Source of the DNA: CAZMXI01 sp964570205
Lineage (GTDB): Bacteria > Planctomycetota > Phycisphaerae > Tepidisphaerales > Tepidisphaeraceae
Direction of reading: 5' to 3'
Assembly: GCA_964570205.1 (NCBI GenBank)
Contig: CAZMXI010000002.1
Coordinates: forward strand, 10,221-74,220
Length of the DNA: 64,000 nucleotides
Positions 11,066 through 19,808 of the stretch are shown here, one piece after another; position 1 is the first letter of the stretch, and every line of letters begins with the position of its first letter. The notes beneath the pieces were generated by a model that was not told where the DNA came from, made no database searches, and saw nothing but the letters and a program-made list of their open reading frames with translations. The position numbers were made by a program, and so were the translations under genes.

Positions 11066-13216
11066 ATGAATCGATACGTAACCGCAATCGCTGTGATGCT
11101 GCTCCGGCTGGCAGCGCCGGTATCCGGGGCGGAAATCCAGCAGAAAATCGCCGATTTGCCCGCACCCACCGTCGATGCCGGGCAGGCGATCGTGACGGAA
11201 CTGGTCCAGGCGGGTCCTGATGCGATCCGACAAGTTGTCGGCATGCTCAAGACGCCCGAGCAGGGCGGCGACGAGAAACCTCGTTACGCACTGAGCGGCA
11301 TTGCCCTGCACGTCGCCCGGCCAGGGGCCGAGGCGAATCGCGCCATGGTCGCCGGCGTGCTGGCGGAAGCCATCAGCCATCAAGACCGGCCGGATTCGAT
11401 CAAGGCCTTCCTGATTTCGCTATTGCAGGTGTGCGGGAAGGATGAATCTGTGCCCGCGCTGGTGAGCATCCTTGGGAACAGGGAACTGACTGAGCCCGCC
11501 GCGATGGCGCTGAGCAGGATCGGAACGGAGAAGGCGGAGGATGCGTTGATCGGCCGCCTCAAGGGTGAGAGGGCTGTCCCGCGTGCGCCGTTGATCCGAG
11601 CGCTGGGGCAAATGCGCAGCAGGAAGGCGATCGAGACCATCCGGCCGCACCTCGCCGGCAATGATGCAGCGGAAAGACAGATGGCCTTGTGGGCGCTGGC
11701 CAATATCGGTGATGAACCGCTTGGGACTGAGTTGGAGAAGGATCTTCTGGGCGAGAGCGCGGCGGCGCGGGCCAAGGCGACGAGCCTATACCTGCTGCTG
11801 GCCCAGCGCCTGCGGGAGAGCGGCAATGAACCGGCCTGTGCCAAAGCGTGCCGCCACGTCATCGCCACACGGAAACTGCCGGGCGAAGCAAACCAGGTGG
11901 CCTATGCTCTGACAATCCTCACCGCCGGCCCGGAAAGCGCCAACGCCCCTGAGCTGATGCGGGCTGTGGCCAGTTCCAGCAAACAGTTGCGGCACGCCGC
12001 GCTGGCGATCACCGCGAAGTTCCCGGGATCGGACGTCGCCGAAGCCCTGGTCGCCGCCATGAAGAACGCTGACGGCGAACAACGCGCTGAGTTGGTCGCT
12101 GCGATGGCCAACCGACAGGAGCCCGCCGCCCGCCGCGCGGTGGTCGAGGCCCTGAAAGATGCCGACAAGTCGGTTCGCTTGGCCGCGGTTCAGGGCCTGA
12201 GTGGCCAAGGCGATGCCGCTGTCGCTCCTCTCCTGGGCGTCCTGGCTTCCGGCCAGAGCGATGAGGTGAAGGCGGCCCAGGATGTCCTGGCGCGCCTGCC
12301 GGGCGATAAGCACCTGGCGATGCTGTCCGGGGCGCTCGATGGCCTGCGGCCCGAGGGCCAGGTTGCCATTCTCCAGATTCTGGCAACGCGGCGGGCTGCG
12401 AGTCAGGTTGACGCGGTAATGGCACAGGCATCGAGCCATGACGCGTCCGTCAAGGCCGCGGCAATCCGCGCGCTCGGCACGATCGGGCACGAGAAGGCCC
12501 TGCCAAGGCTTCTGGACCTGGCGAGCTCGGATTCTGCATCCTCTGACGACATTCGTCGGGCCGTCGTGGCCATCTGCAAGCGCAAGACGGATCTTGGCGC
12601 CCGCGCTCGGCCGGTGATCGATGCCCTGGCCAAAGCTCAGGGTACGTATCGGCCGGTATTCATCGGGATTCTCTCGGAACTCGGCGGAAGCACGGCCGTG
12701 GAGGCGGTTGCGGCCCAGGCCGCAAGCGACGATCCCGCCATCCGCGACGCCGCCATTCGCGGTCTGGCCGATTGGCCCGATGCCGTTGCCGCCGATTCGC
12801 TGCTCGCCATCGCGCGCAACAACGCCGCTGAGGCCAGGCACCGCATCCTCGCCCTGCGCGGCTACGTCCGAGTCGTATCGCTGCCCGGCGGCCGCCCGGC
12901 TGACCAGACGGTCAAGATGCTCAAGGATGGCATGGATAGCGCCAGCCGCATCGAAGAGAAGCGGCTGGTGTTGTCTGCCGCCGCCAACATCCGCGACAAC
13001 GCATCCCTGGCCTTTGTCGAGCCCTATCTTGACGATCCCACGCTGGCTGGCGATGCCGCGCAAGCCGCGGTCAAGATTGTCTCCCCTCGTAATAACCGGG
13101 AGAAACCGCTTGCTGGCGAGAAGGCGCAGCAGGTCCTCGCCAGGGTCATTGCAGTCGCCAGGGATGAGAACCTGAAGAGTACCGCCCGGAAGCTGTTGCA
13201 GGCGATCGGCGGCTGA
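11066..13216 (+). CDS. Exported HEAT-repeat protein (pair 1)
   Basis: 716 residues. The start at 11066 gives a typical signal peptide (MNRYVTAIAVMLLRLAAPVSGAE) with GAGG just upstream. The rest is an array of roughly 30-residue helical repeats rich in A, L, D and G (e.g. SVKAAAIRALGTIGHEKALP), typical of HEAT/PBS-lyase repeats, so an extended solenoid in the periplasm is expected. No catalytic motif is visible. It lies 44 nt after a Tat-exported oxidoreductase. It resembles the protein at 59467-61512 in its signal peptide, repeat layout and C-terminus (FVEPYLDDPTL versus MIEPYLSDAAL). A scaffold or partner role for the oxidoreductase is inferred from the repeated pairing. Confidence 0.85.
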   Translation: MNRYVTAIAVMLLRLAAPVSGAEIQQKIADLPAPTVDAGQAIVTELVQAGPDAIRQVVGMLKTPEQGGDEKPRYALSGIALHVARPGAEANRAMVAGVLAEAISHQDRPDSIKAFLISLLQVCGKDESVPALVSILGNRELTEPAAMALSRIGTEKAEDALIGRLKGERAVPRAPLIRALGQMRSRKAIETIRPHLAGNDAAERQMALWALANIGDEPLGTELEKDLLGESAAARAKATSLYLLLAQRLRESGNEPACAKACRHVIATRKLPGEANQVAYALTILTAGPESANAPELMRAVASSSKQLRHAALAITAKFPGSDVAEALVAAMKNADGEQRAELVAAMANRQEPAARRAVVEALKDADKSVRLAAVQGLSGQGDAAVAPLLGVLASGQSDEVKAAQDVLARLPGDKHLAMLSGALDGLRPEGQVAILQILATRRAASQVDAVMAQASSHDASVKAAAIRALGTIGHEKALPRLLDLASSDSASSDDIRRAVVAICKRKTDLGARARPVIDALAKAQGTYRPVFIGILSELGGSTAVEAVAAQAASDDPAIRDAAIRGLADWPDAVAADSLLAIARNNAAEARHRILALRGYVRVVSLPGGRPADQTVKMLKDGMDSASRIEEKRLVLSAAANIRDNASLAFVEPYLDDPTLAGDAAQAAVKIVSPRNNREKPLAGEKAQQVLARVIAVARDENLKSTARKLLQAIGG

Positions 13217-13294
13217 TCGATCAGCCGACCGCCGGGCGTGCCATGACGCGGCCAGTTGTTGAAATTTCCGCGGCGGGCTTGGAGAATCCCCTCC

Positions 13295-14107
13295 ATGCTT
13301 CGGCGGATCGACCGGATTGTCCTCCGTGTGCCGCATCTTCAGGCGGCCGTGCGATACTACTCGCAGGTGGTCGGCCTGACGCCCGTCAAGCAGGATCAGC
13401 GTGTGGCGTTGCTCCGCTTTCCGGATGACCAGGCCGAGTTGTTCCTGCATGCCGATCCCGACCTGCCCGCCGAAGCGGTCTACTATCGAGTTGATGATGT
13501 ACGCCGGCTCTACCGCGAGAGAGAACTGCTCAAGCTGCAATTTGCTCAGGCGCCTGTTGCCACGGCGAGGGGATATCGCGCTGCGATCCGCGATCCATTC
13601 GGCAACGTGCTTCTGATCGTCGATCGCTCCGTCGATCCCGGCGATTCAACCATCGTCGAGGAGGTCAAGCCGCCCGGAGTGCTGTTTGCAGGAATTGAAC
13701 CGTCGAAACTCCCGAGCAAGCAGAACTCGCTCATCCGCATCTACGTCCAGATCGGGCGCACCGCCGACGATCTGCCCTACACACCCGATTTCGAGGAGCT
13801 CTATGCGACCTACGCCGCGCAGTATCCCGACCAGAAACCCACTCGCGAAGAGGTCTGGCGGCACTTGCTCAACGTCCGAAAGGGCGGCAAGCTGCCCCGC
13901 CTCGGCGAGGCGCGGTCCAGACCGCCCGATTTGACCGATCCCGACCGTTTGAGGCTGCTTGAACTGCTTGGCGATGAGATTGGCCGCCGCGACCGCCTGC
14001 CGTATACCGCCCGATTTGATCGTCTGGTCGATGAATTCAATCGGACTCAGTCGCGGCCAATCTCTCCCCATTTGGTCTGGCGGCTTGTCGCGACGCTCGC
14101 AAAGTAG
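13295..14107 (+). CDS. VOC-superfamily (glyoxalase-like) protein with extra C-terminal domain
   Basis: 270 residues. The start at 13295 has GGAGA about 9 nt upstream and puts the family signature at the N-terminus (IDRIVLRVPHLQAAVRYYSQVVGL). Residues 1 to about 125 form one paired beta-alpha-beta-beta-beta unit ending in IRDPFGNVLLIVD. The first metal-binding position, usually His in LDHVxLxV, is Arg here, so metal use is doubtful. The remaining roughly 140 residues are charged, with PDFEELYATYAAQYPDQKP and a closing helical part, and I recognise no family. The reaction is unknown; VOC proteins include glyoxalases, dioxygenases and drug-binding proteins. Confidence 0.75.
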   Translation: MLRRIDRIVLRVPHLQAAVRYYSQVVGLTPVKQDQRVALLRFPDDQAELFLHADPDLPAEAVYYRVDDVRRLYRERELLKLQFAQAPVATARGYRAAIRDPFGNVLLIVDRSVDPGDSTIVEEVKPPGVLFAGIEPSKLPSKQNSLIRIYVQIGRTADDLPYTPDFEELYATYAAQYPDQKPTREEVWRHLLNVRKGGKLPRLGEARSRPPDLTDPDRLRLLELLGDEIGRRDRLPYTARFDRLVDEFNRTQSRPISPHLVWRLVATLAK

Positions 14108-14261
14108 TGCCACATATGGGTTTGCAACGCCGGCGGGCTTGGTGGGGCTGGCTGCGATACCCTGACAAATCAGAGCGGCGCATTTTCTATCCGGGCATAC
14201 ACCGTGTACATTACCTGATCCGGCATGAAGCCGGGCTGTAGTGCTTATGCGGGGTGCGTGA

Positions 14262-17200
14262 ATGGCGGTTTTGAGAAGATTCGTCAGACCGGTGACGCCC
14301 GAGCAGGAGGCGTTGGGGAGGCAACTTGTGCGCGATGACGCCGTGCAGGTCATCCAGAGCAGGATTAACCTGCTGACAGCGCAAGTCCATACCGAATCGG
14401 GTACTTATGAAGCAAGCCTCGACTGGTCTGATCCCGGCCTGAGCCCGACCTGTGACTGCCCGGCCTTTCAGCGCACCGGCCAGTGCGCGCACGTCGTTGC
14501 CCTGGCCCTGGTGATCGAACGCAAAGGGCTTTACCCGCGGAGTCACGAACCCGGCGAGACTCGACCACGCGGCCGATCCAGGAACGGCATGTGGCTCAGC
14601 TCCAGCGGCGATCTGGTTCGTCTTGACGCCGACAGGCCACGCCCACCCATTCGCCATGAGCCGTCTCTCCCAAGCTGGCGCAAGCAGCTTGCCAAGCTTC
14701 GAGATGCGGACGACGTGGCATCCCCGGCTCAAACGCTCTGGCCCGAGAGCCGGGAATTGGTGTATGTCGTGGATGTCGCTCTCAGCGATGAAGAACGCAC
14801 TTTGGTCATCCGCCTGGCATGCCGTGACCGCAGGAGCACGGGTGAGTGGAGCCGCCCCAAGACCCGTGGCGTTTCCTTCCCTGCCCCTGGCGAATTGCCC
14901 AACGCCGAAGACCGGCATCTCCTTGCCCTCCTGAAAGGCTCCGTCCAGGGCAACGGGTTCCAGCAGAGTTATGAACCGGTCTATCGCGTGCCATCGCGGA
15001 TGCGCGTCATGCTCGTGGAACGTATGTGCGCCACCGGCCGCGCCATGCTCAAGCCGGCCGCAGAGCTGGATGACTACTCGAGCCTGGCATGGGATGCCCA
15101 GGCCAAGTGGGAATTCTGGGTGGAAGGCCGCCGCCACGAATCCACCGAGCAATATGTCTTCATGGGCGCTTTGCGGCGAGGCGAGCAGCGAGTCCCGCTC
15201 AGCCGGCCGCTGTTGATGCTGGAGGGTGGTCTGGTCTTCTTCCCGGAGGTCGTGGCCGAGTTGGATGACGGCGGGGCGTTCTCATGGATCAGCATGTTGC
15301 GGCGCCAGCGGTCCATTCAGGCGCCGCTGGCGCAACATGAGGATCTGCTGGCGGAGTTGATGGCCGTCCCCCGTCTGCCGAGGCTGGACCTGCCTGAGGA
15401 GCTTCGGGTGCAGCGCGTCAGCGGCAGACCGCAGCCTCACCTGAAGATCCGGGCGGCGCGCAACGACGAACTCCGGCCGGACCGCCTTCGCGCTGTGCTG
15501 TCATTTGACTACGACGGGGCGACCGTGTTGCACCGCAACGCCTCGCGCATCGTCTACCAGGCGAAGCAACGACGCATCATCGATCGCGACCTGACGTGCG
15601 AGCGCACCGCGTATGACCGCCTGCGCAATCTCGGCATGCGCGAGGCGATGTCCTATTCCGCCGAAGGCCCGGAGCTGTGGTTCAACCAGCGCAACCTGCC
15701 TCGCATGGTCCGGATGCTGGTGCTCGATGGCTGGGCGGTCGAAGTGGAGGGCAAGCTGTATCGCCGGGCATCCAACATGCGCCTGAAGGTGAGCAGCGGC
15801 ATCGACTGGTTCGAACTGCGCGGCGAGATCGACTTCGGCGATCGGGTAGCCAGGATGCCCGAGCTCATGGCCGCCATCCGTCGCGGCGATGCGATGGTCC
15901 AGCTTGACGACGGCACGTTCGGGCTGCTGCCTGAACAGTGGCTCCAGAAGTACGGCGTGCTGGCGTCGGCCGGTTCCGATCAGGGGGAATTCCTCAAGTT
16001 CATGAAGAACCAGGTGGGGCTGCTCGATGCCCTGCTGGCGAGCCAGCCGGACGCCACCTGGGATGAGGCATTCGAGCGGGCACGCGGCGAACTGGCTGGC
16101 TTCGAGGGCATTCAGGCCGCCCCTGCGCCCCGCGGCTTCATCGGCCAGCTTCGAGCCTATCAGCAGGAAGGACTTGGCTGGTTCGAGTTTCTCGAACGAT
16201 TCGGCTTCGGCGGATGCCTGGCCGACGACATGGGCCTGGGAAAGACCGTGCAGGTGCTGGCGCTGCTGGAACAGCGCAGGCAGAAGCGGCGGGACCAGCG
16301 TGCCGCGGGCCAAAACGGGCAGGCCCTGCCGCCCTCGCTGGCGGTCGTGCCCAAGAGCCTGGTGTTCAACTGGAAGCAGGAGGCCGAACGATTCGTACCC
16401 GACTTGCGACTGCTGGACCACACCGGCATCGACCGCGCGCGCAGCGGCGAGCACCTGCCCGATTGCGACCTGATCATCACCACCTATGGCACCCTCCGAC
16501 GCGACGTCGAATTCCTCAAGGACATCGAGTTCGACTACGTGGTGCTGGATGAGGCGCAGGCGGTGAAAAACGCCTCCAGCGAATCGGCCAAGGCCGTGCG
16601 GCTGCTGCGAGGGCGCAACCGGCTGGTGCTCAGCGGCACGCCGGTGCAGAACCACCTCGGCGACCTGTGGAGCCTGTTTGAATTCCTGAACCCCGGCATG
16701 CTGGGCAGTGCCAGCCTTTTCACCGCCACCGGCGCGGTGGCGCGAAACCCCGATGAGCAGACCCGCGGGCTTCTCTCGCGGGCGCTGCGGCCGTTCATTC
16801 TCCGACGCACCAAGGAGCAGGTGGCCAGCGAACTGCCGCCTAAGCTTGAGCAGACCATCTACTGCGAGCTGGAATCCGATCAGCGCCGCCTGTATGACGA
16901 GCTGCGCGACCACTATCGGCGGACGCTCCTTGGCCGGATCGACCACGCGGGGATTGGAGCGGTCAAGATCGAGATTCTTGAAGCCCTGTTGCGCCTCCGC
17001 CAGGCGGCGCTCCATCCGGGGCTGCTGGATGGAGCCCGTGCCGATGACGGCAGCGCCAAGCTGGATGTGCTGCTGCCCATGGTTGATGAGGTCCTGGACG
17101 AGGGACATAAGGCGCTGGTCTTCTCGCAGTTCACCAGCCTTCTGTCGATCGTGCGACGCAAGCTCGATGAGCGGGGCATCGTCTACGAGTACCTGGATGG

Positions 17201-17558
17201 TCAGACGCGCGACCGTGAACAGCGCGTGCGCCGCTTCCAGGAGGACGCCGACTGCAAGCTGTTCCTGATCAGCCTGAAGGCGGGTGGGCTGGGACTGAAC
17301 CTGACGGCGGCGGACTACGTGTTTCTGCTGGACCCGTGGTGGAACCCTGCGGTGGAGCAGCAGGCGATCGATCGTGCGCACCGGATCGGGCAGACGCGGC
17401 ACGTGTACGCGTGCCGGCTGATAGCGAAGGACACGGTGGAGGAGAAGGTGCTTGCGTTGCAGCAGAGCAAGCGTGACCTGGCGGATGCGATCATCACCGC
17501 CGACAACTCCCTCCTCAGCACCATAGGTCGCGAGGAACTCGAACTGCTGTTGTCCTGA
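14262..17558 (+). CDS. SNF2-family helicase/ATPase with SWIM zinc finger
   Basis: 1098 residues. A SWIM zinc finger lies at residues 64-77 (C64, C66, C75, H77), followed by a bacterial SNF2-associated region. The two-lobed motor has Walker A DDMGLGKTVQVLAL (about 655), Walker B LDEAQAVKN (about 763), motif III LSGTPVQNHLGDLW, and motif VI DPWWNPAVEQQAIDRAHRIGQ (about 1023). All ATPase motifs look intact. These proteins translocate on double-stranded DNA and probably remodel protein-DNA complexes or assist transcription and repair. A small hairpin (CCGGC-ATGAA-GCCGG, 14220-14234) sits upstream of the start and may affect translation. Confidence 0.93.
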   Translation: MAVLRRFVRPVTPEQEALGRQLVRDDAVQVIQSRINLLTAQVHTESGTYEASLDWSDPGLSPTCDCPAFQRTGQCAHVVALALVIERKGLYPRSHEPGETRPRGRSRNGMWLSSSGDLVRLDADRPRPPIRHEPSLPSWRKQLAKLRDADDVASPAQTLWPESRELVYVVDVALSDEERTLVIRLACRDRRSTGEWSRPKTRGVSFPAPGELPNAEDRHLLALLKGSVQGNGFQQSYEPVYRVPSRMRVMLVERMCATGRAMLKPAAELDDYSSLAWDAQAKWEFWVEGRRHESTEQYVFMGALRRGEQRVPLSRPLLMLEGGLVFFPEVVAELDDGGAFSWISMLRRQRSIQAPLAQHEDLLAELMAVPRLPRLDLPEELRVQRVSGRPQPHLKIRAARNDELRPDRLRAVLSFDYDGATVLHRNASRIVYQAKQRRIIDRDLTCERTAYDRLRNLGMREAMSYSAEGPELWFNQRNLPRMVRMLVLDGWAVEVEGKLYRRASNMRLKVSSGIDWFELRGEIDFGDRVARMPELMAAIRRGDAMVQLDDGTFGLLPEQWLQKYGVLASAGSDQGEFLKFMKNQVGLLDALLASQPDATWDEAFERARGELAGFEGIQAAPAPRGFIGQLRAYQQEGLGWFEFLERFGFGGCLADDMGLGKTVQVLALLEQRRQKRRDQRAAGQNGQALPPSLAVVPKSLVFNWKQEAERFVPDLRLLDHTGIDRARSGEHLPDCDLIITTYGTLRRDVEFLKDIEFDYVVLDEAQAVKNASSESAKAVRLLRGRNRLVLSGTPVQNHLGDLWSLFEFLNPGMLGSASLFTATGAVARNPDEQTRGLLSRALRPFILRRTKEQVASELPPKLEQTIYCELESDQRRLYDELRDHYRRTLLGRIDHAGIGAVKIEILEALLRLRQAALHPGLLDGARADDGSAKLDVLLPMVDEVLDEGHKALVFSQFTSLLSIVRRKLDERGIVYEYLDGQTRDREQRVRRFQEDADCKLFLISLKAGGLGLNLTAADYVFLLDPWWNPAVEQQAIDRAHRIGQTRHVYACRLIAKDTVEEKVLALQQSKRDLADAIITADNSLLSTIGREELELLLS

Positions 17559-17587
17559 TTGTCTCAGCGGCATCATTCGTGCCGGGC

Positions 17588-17622
17588 CAGGCGCCACCTG
17601 CGGTCGAACCACCAGGGCGCCC
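17588..17622 (+). repeat. Stem-loop and short repeat after the SNF2 gene
   Basis: Thirty bases after the SNF2 stop codon lies a long imperfect hairpin. GGCGC, CCTG and GGT on the left pair in order with ACC, CAGG and GCGCC on the right, around a short CGA loop. No T-run follows, so it is not a standard intrinsic terminator. The 12-mer CAGGCGCCACCT at 17588 also occurs at 53252, just after the GH5 gene. The remainder of 17559-17747 shows nothing else. Confidence 0.45.
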
Positions 17623-17747
17623 CGCTGCCGTGGAAGTGAAGCTCGGCCCACTGGCGTTTCATGGCTGAGGATGTCCCGGTTCGAGGCATCGGAACGCCAG
17701 AAGGGGATAAGCCTTGTCAGGACAGGGGCCAGACTTAGAATCAGGCT

Positions 17748-18530
17748 GTGAATACAGATCAACTCAGGCAACTGCTGGGCGCGATCGCGGGCGGCCAGAC
17801 GAGTGTGGACGAGGCGATCAACCGGCTGCGCTCGATGCCGTTTGAGCAGCTTCCCTTCGCGACCATTGACCACCACCGCGCGCTGCGATGCGGGCACCCG
17901 GAGGTGATTTTCTGCCCGGGCAAGACGGTGGAGCAGGTGGTGGAAATCGCGCGGCGGCTGAGTGGCCATGGCGGGCGGGTGCTGGCGACGCGGGCTTCGC
18001 AGGAGCAGATGGAGGCGGTGCGGCAGGCGTTTGCCGGGTGCCTGGTGAACGAGGCCGGGCGGGCGATGCTGGTCAATCCTGGAGAGGAGGCGGCGAGGAA
18101 GGAGGGGGGCGCGGTGGTGGCGGTGGTGTCGGCCGGCACCAGCGACATGCCCGTAGCGGAAGAGGCGATGATGACGCTGCGATCGATGGGGGTGCCGTCG
18201 ATCCGGATCAGCGACGTTGGGGTTGCCGGGGTGCACCGGCTGCTGAGCCATGTGGGGACGCTGCAGGAATGCTGCGCCATCGTCGCGGTGGCGGGGATGG
18301 AAGGGGCGCTGGCCAGCGTGGTGGGTGGGCTGGTGCCGTGCCCAGTGTTCGCGGTGCCGACGAGCATCGGATATGGGGCGAGCATGCATGGGCTGGCCGC
18401 GCTGCTGGCGATGCTCAACAGTTGCTCGTCGAATGTGACCGTGGTGAACATCGACAACGGTTTCGGCGCGGCGTTTTCGGCGGCGCTGGTGTATCAGCAG
18501 ATCACGCGGTTTTCCGGAAAGGGCTGCTGA
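17748..18530 (+). CDS. larB: LarB-type AIR-carboxylase-like protein (nickel-pincer cofactor pathway)
   Basis: 260 residues with a GTG start. Characteristic LarB blocks are present: DHHRALRCGHPEVIFCPGKT near residue 43, the PurE-like GTSDMPVAEEA, GVAGVHRLL, GMEGALASVVGGL and PTSIGYGAS. LarB carboxylates and hydrolyses nicotinic acid adenine dinucleotide to start the nickel-pincer nucleotide used by lactate racemase-type enzymes. LarC and LarE are not in this window, so either they lie elsewhere or the protein has another role. The next gene starts one base after the stop codon, so the two are almost certainly cotranscribed. Confidence 0.88.
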   Translation: MNTDQLRQLLGAIAGGQTSVDEAINRLRSMPFEQLPFATIDHHRALRCGHPEVIFCPGKTVEQVVEIARRLSGHGGRVLATRASQEQMEAVRQAFAGCLVNEAGRAMLVNPGEEAARKEGGAVVAVVSAGTSDMPVAEEAMMTLRSMGVPSIRISDVGVAGVHRLLSHVGTLQECCAIVAVAGMEGALASVVGGLVPCPVFAVPTSIGYGASMHGLAALLAMLNSCSSNVTVVNIDNGFGAAFSAALVYQQITRFSGKGC

Positions 18531-18531
18531 G

Positions 18532-19389
18532 ATGGAAGAGCCACAGGTGCAGATGGTGAAAGAACCGCCGGGGCTGCCGGATCGGCCGGTCGATGGGCAC
18601 AAGGGCACCTTCGGGCGTGTGCTGGTGGTGGGGGGCTCGCGTGGGATGATCGGCGCCCCGGTGCTGGCGGGGACGGCCGCTCTGAGGATGGGTTCCGGGT
18701 TGGTGCAGATCGCGGTGCCGAAATCGATCCTGAATGCTGCGATTTCGATCACGCCGGAGTTGATCGGGATTGGGTTGAATCGATCGACCTGGAAAGAGCA
18801 TCTGCTGCGTGCGGCGGATGCGGCGGATGTGATTGTGGTTGGCCCGGGCATGGGGCAGGGCCCGGAGGCGACGGAGCGGTTGCTGCAACTGGTGCGATTT
18901 GACCGGCCGATGGTCGTGGATGCGGACGGGCTGAATCTATTGGCGAAGCGTAGGACCTGGCCGACGTTCTTCACCGCGAGGGCGGTGTTGACGCCGCATC
19001 CGGGCGAGATGGCGCGGCTGGCGCGGATGCTGGGGCGATCCGATGTGCCGGCGGAGGATGAGGGCCGGCTTCGACTGGCGGCGGAGGCAGCGCGGGCCCT
19101 GGGGCAGGTGGTGGTTCTGAAGGGGCATCGAACCGTTGTGACGGATGGCTTACGGGCGTACGTAAACCACACGGGTGACAGTACTTTAGCGAAGGCCGGG
19201 AGCGGGGATATTCTCAGCGGGATGATCGGGAGTCTGCTGGGGCAGGGAATGTGCGGATTCGAGGCGGGCGCGCTGGGGGTGTGGTTGCACGGCCGGGCGG
19301 GTGAGATTGCGGGGCAGCGCGTGGGGCAGCGCAGCGCGTTGGCGCGGGATGTGGCGGCGGCGATCGGAGAGGCGATTTCGGAGCGTTGA
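18532..19389 (+). CDS. nnrD: ADP/ATP-dependent NAD(P)H-hydrate dehydratase
   Basis: 285 residues. Ribokinase-like YjeF C-terminal domain: HKGTFGRVLVVGGSRGMIGAP near residue 23, VVGPGMGQG, DADGLNLLA, LTPHPGEMARL, KGHRTVVTDG and the catalytic AGSGDILSGMIGSLL. It repairs hydrated NAD(P)H by ATP- or ADP-driven dehydration. The N-terminal epimerase domain found in bifunctional Nnr proteins is absent. It starts one base after larB. The pairing links two enzymes that handle NAD-like nucleotides, but that functional link is inference. Confidence 0.93.
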   Translation: MEEPQVQMVKEPPGLPDRPVDGHKGTFGRVLVVGGSRGMIGAPVLAGTAALRMGSGLVQIAVPKSILNAAISITPELIGIGLNRSTWKEHLLRAADAADVIVVGPGMGQGPEATERLLQLVRFDRPMVVDADGLNLLAKRRTWPTFFTARAVLTPHPGEMARLARMLGRSDVPAEDEGRLRLAAEAARALGQVVVLKGHRTVVTDGLRAYVNHTGDSTLAKAGSGDILSGMIGSLLGQGMCGFEAGALGVWLHGRAGEIAGQRVGQRSALARDVAAAIGEAISER

Positions 19390-19571
19390 AGAGATGCGGG
19401 CGTGGCCGGGCGACGAGGCGACGGCGAGGTGGGTTGAGGGGGCGCAGGAGCGGCGGGGGCCGACGCGGGTGCGGGTTGCGTGGCTTGCCGGGCCGCGCGG
19501 AGGGCGCGGATACGGGCCACAGGCGCCTGGTATTGCTGGGGATATGCCAGCAGGGGCGGCGGAGTGCACGG

Positions 19572-19643
19572 GGACATACGACCCTCCTTTTGCAGGTTGT
19601 ACGACAAGCATGCGCTAGGCCAAGCCGCACCGACGGGGTGCGG
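19572..19643 (-). repeat. Copy B of the hairpin element, with ideal ribosome site
   Basis: On the minus strand, a 7-bp stem (CCGCACC / GGTGCGG, loop CCGTC, 19643-19625) is followed by ACAACC, then AAGGAGG (19589-19583) five bases before ATG at 19577. It closely matches 9517-9589. The ATG opens a proline/alanine-rich frame (MSPCTPPPLLAYPQQYQAP...) that does not stop until 15501, running antisense through nnrD, larB and SNF2. The downstream frame is therefore probably not a full gene, although the start signals are very good. I see no other gene in 19390-19808. Confidence 0.45.
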
Positions 19644-19660
19644 GAAGGGCTGACTGGGGT

Positions 19661-19689
19661 ATTATACACCGGAGGGTGGACAATATTAA
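19661..19689 (-). promoter_or_regulatory. Strong-looking leftward promoter in an AT-rich island
   Basis: Minus strand: TTAATA, 17 nt, TATAAT, with a perfect -10 box. It is preceded by an unusually A/T-rich stretch (nt 19684-19722) resembling an UP element. The island stands out sharply from the GC-rich surroundings. The expected transcript would begin near 19654, just before the hairpin at 19643-19625. The same island may also carry a rightward promoter for recG (TAAAAT at 19717-19722), but no matching -35 is visible. Confidence 0.5.
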
Positions 19690-19808
19690 CAAAAAAAATA
19701 AAAATTTGTTTGATATTAAAATGGGTAGGGGGCGGCGTTCGAAGTGTTATCCGGCGTCGGGGTTGGGGCGGCTTATGCGAAGGATGTTGGGTCTGGTAGA
19801 ATAGGGGA

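Noticed and set aside
17678..17684. GGTTCGA resembling a tRNA T-loop
   Set aside because: No flanking T-stem, acceptor stem or anticodon arm can be formed.
15501..19607. Very long minus-strand open frame (over 1300 codons) antisense to SNF2, larB and nnrD
   Set aside because: It mirrors well-supported plus-strand genes in GC-rich DNA and shows no recognisable domain; only its first bases have good start signals, which are reported separately.
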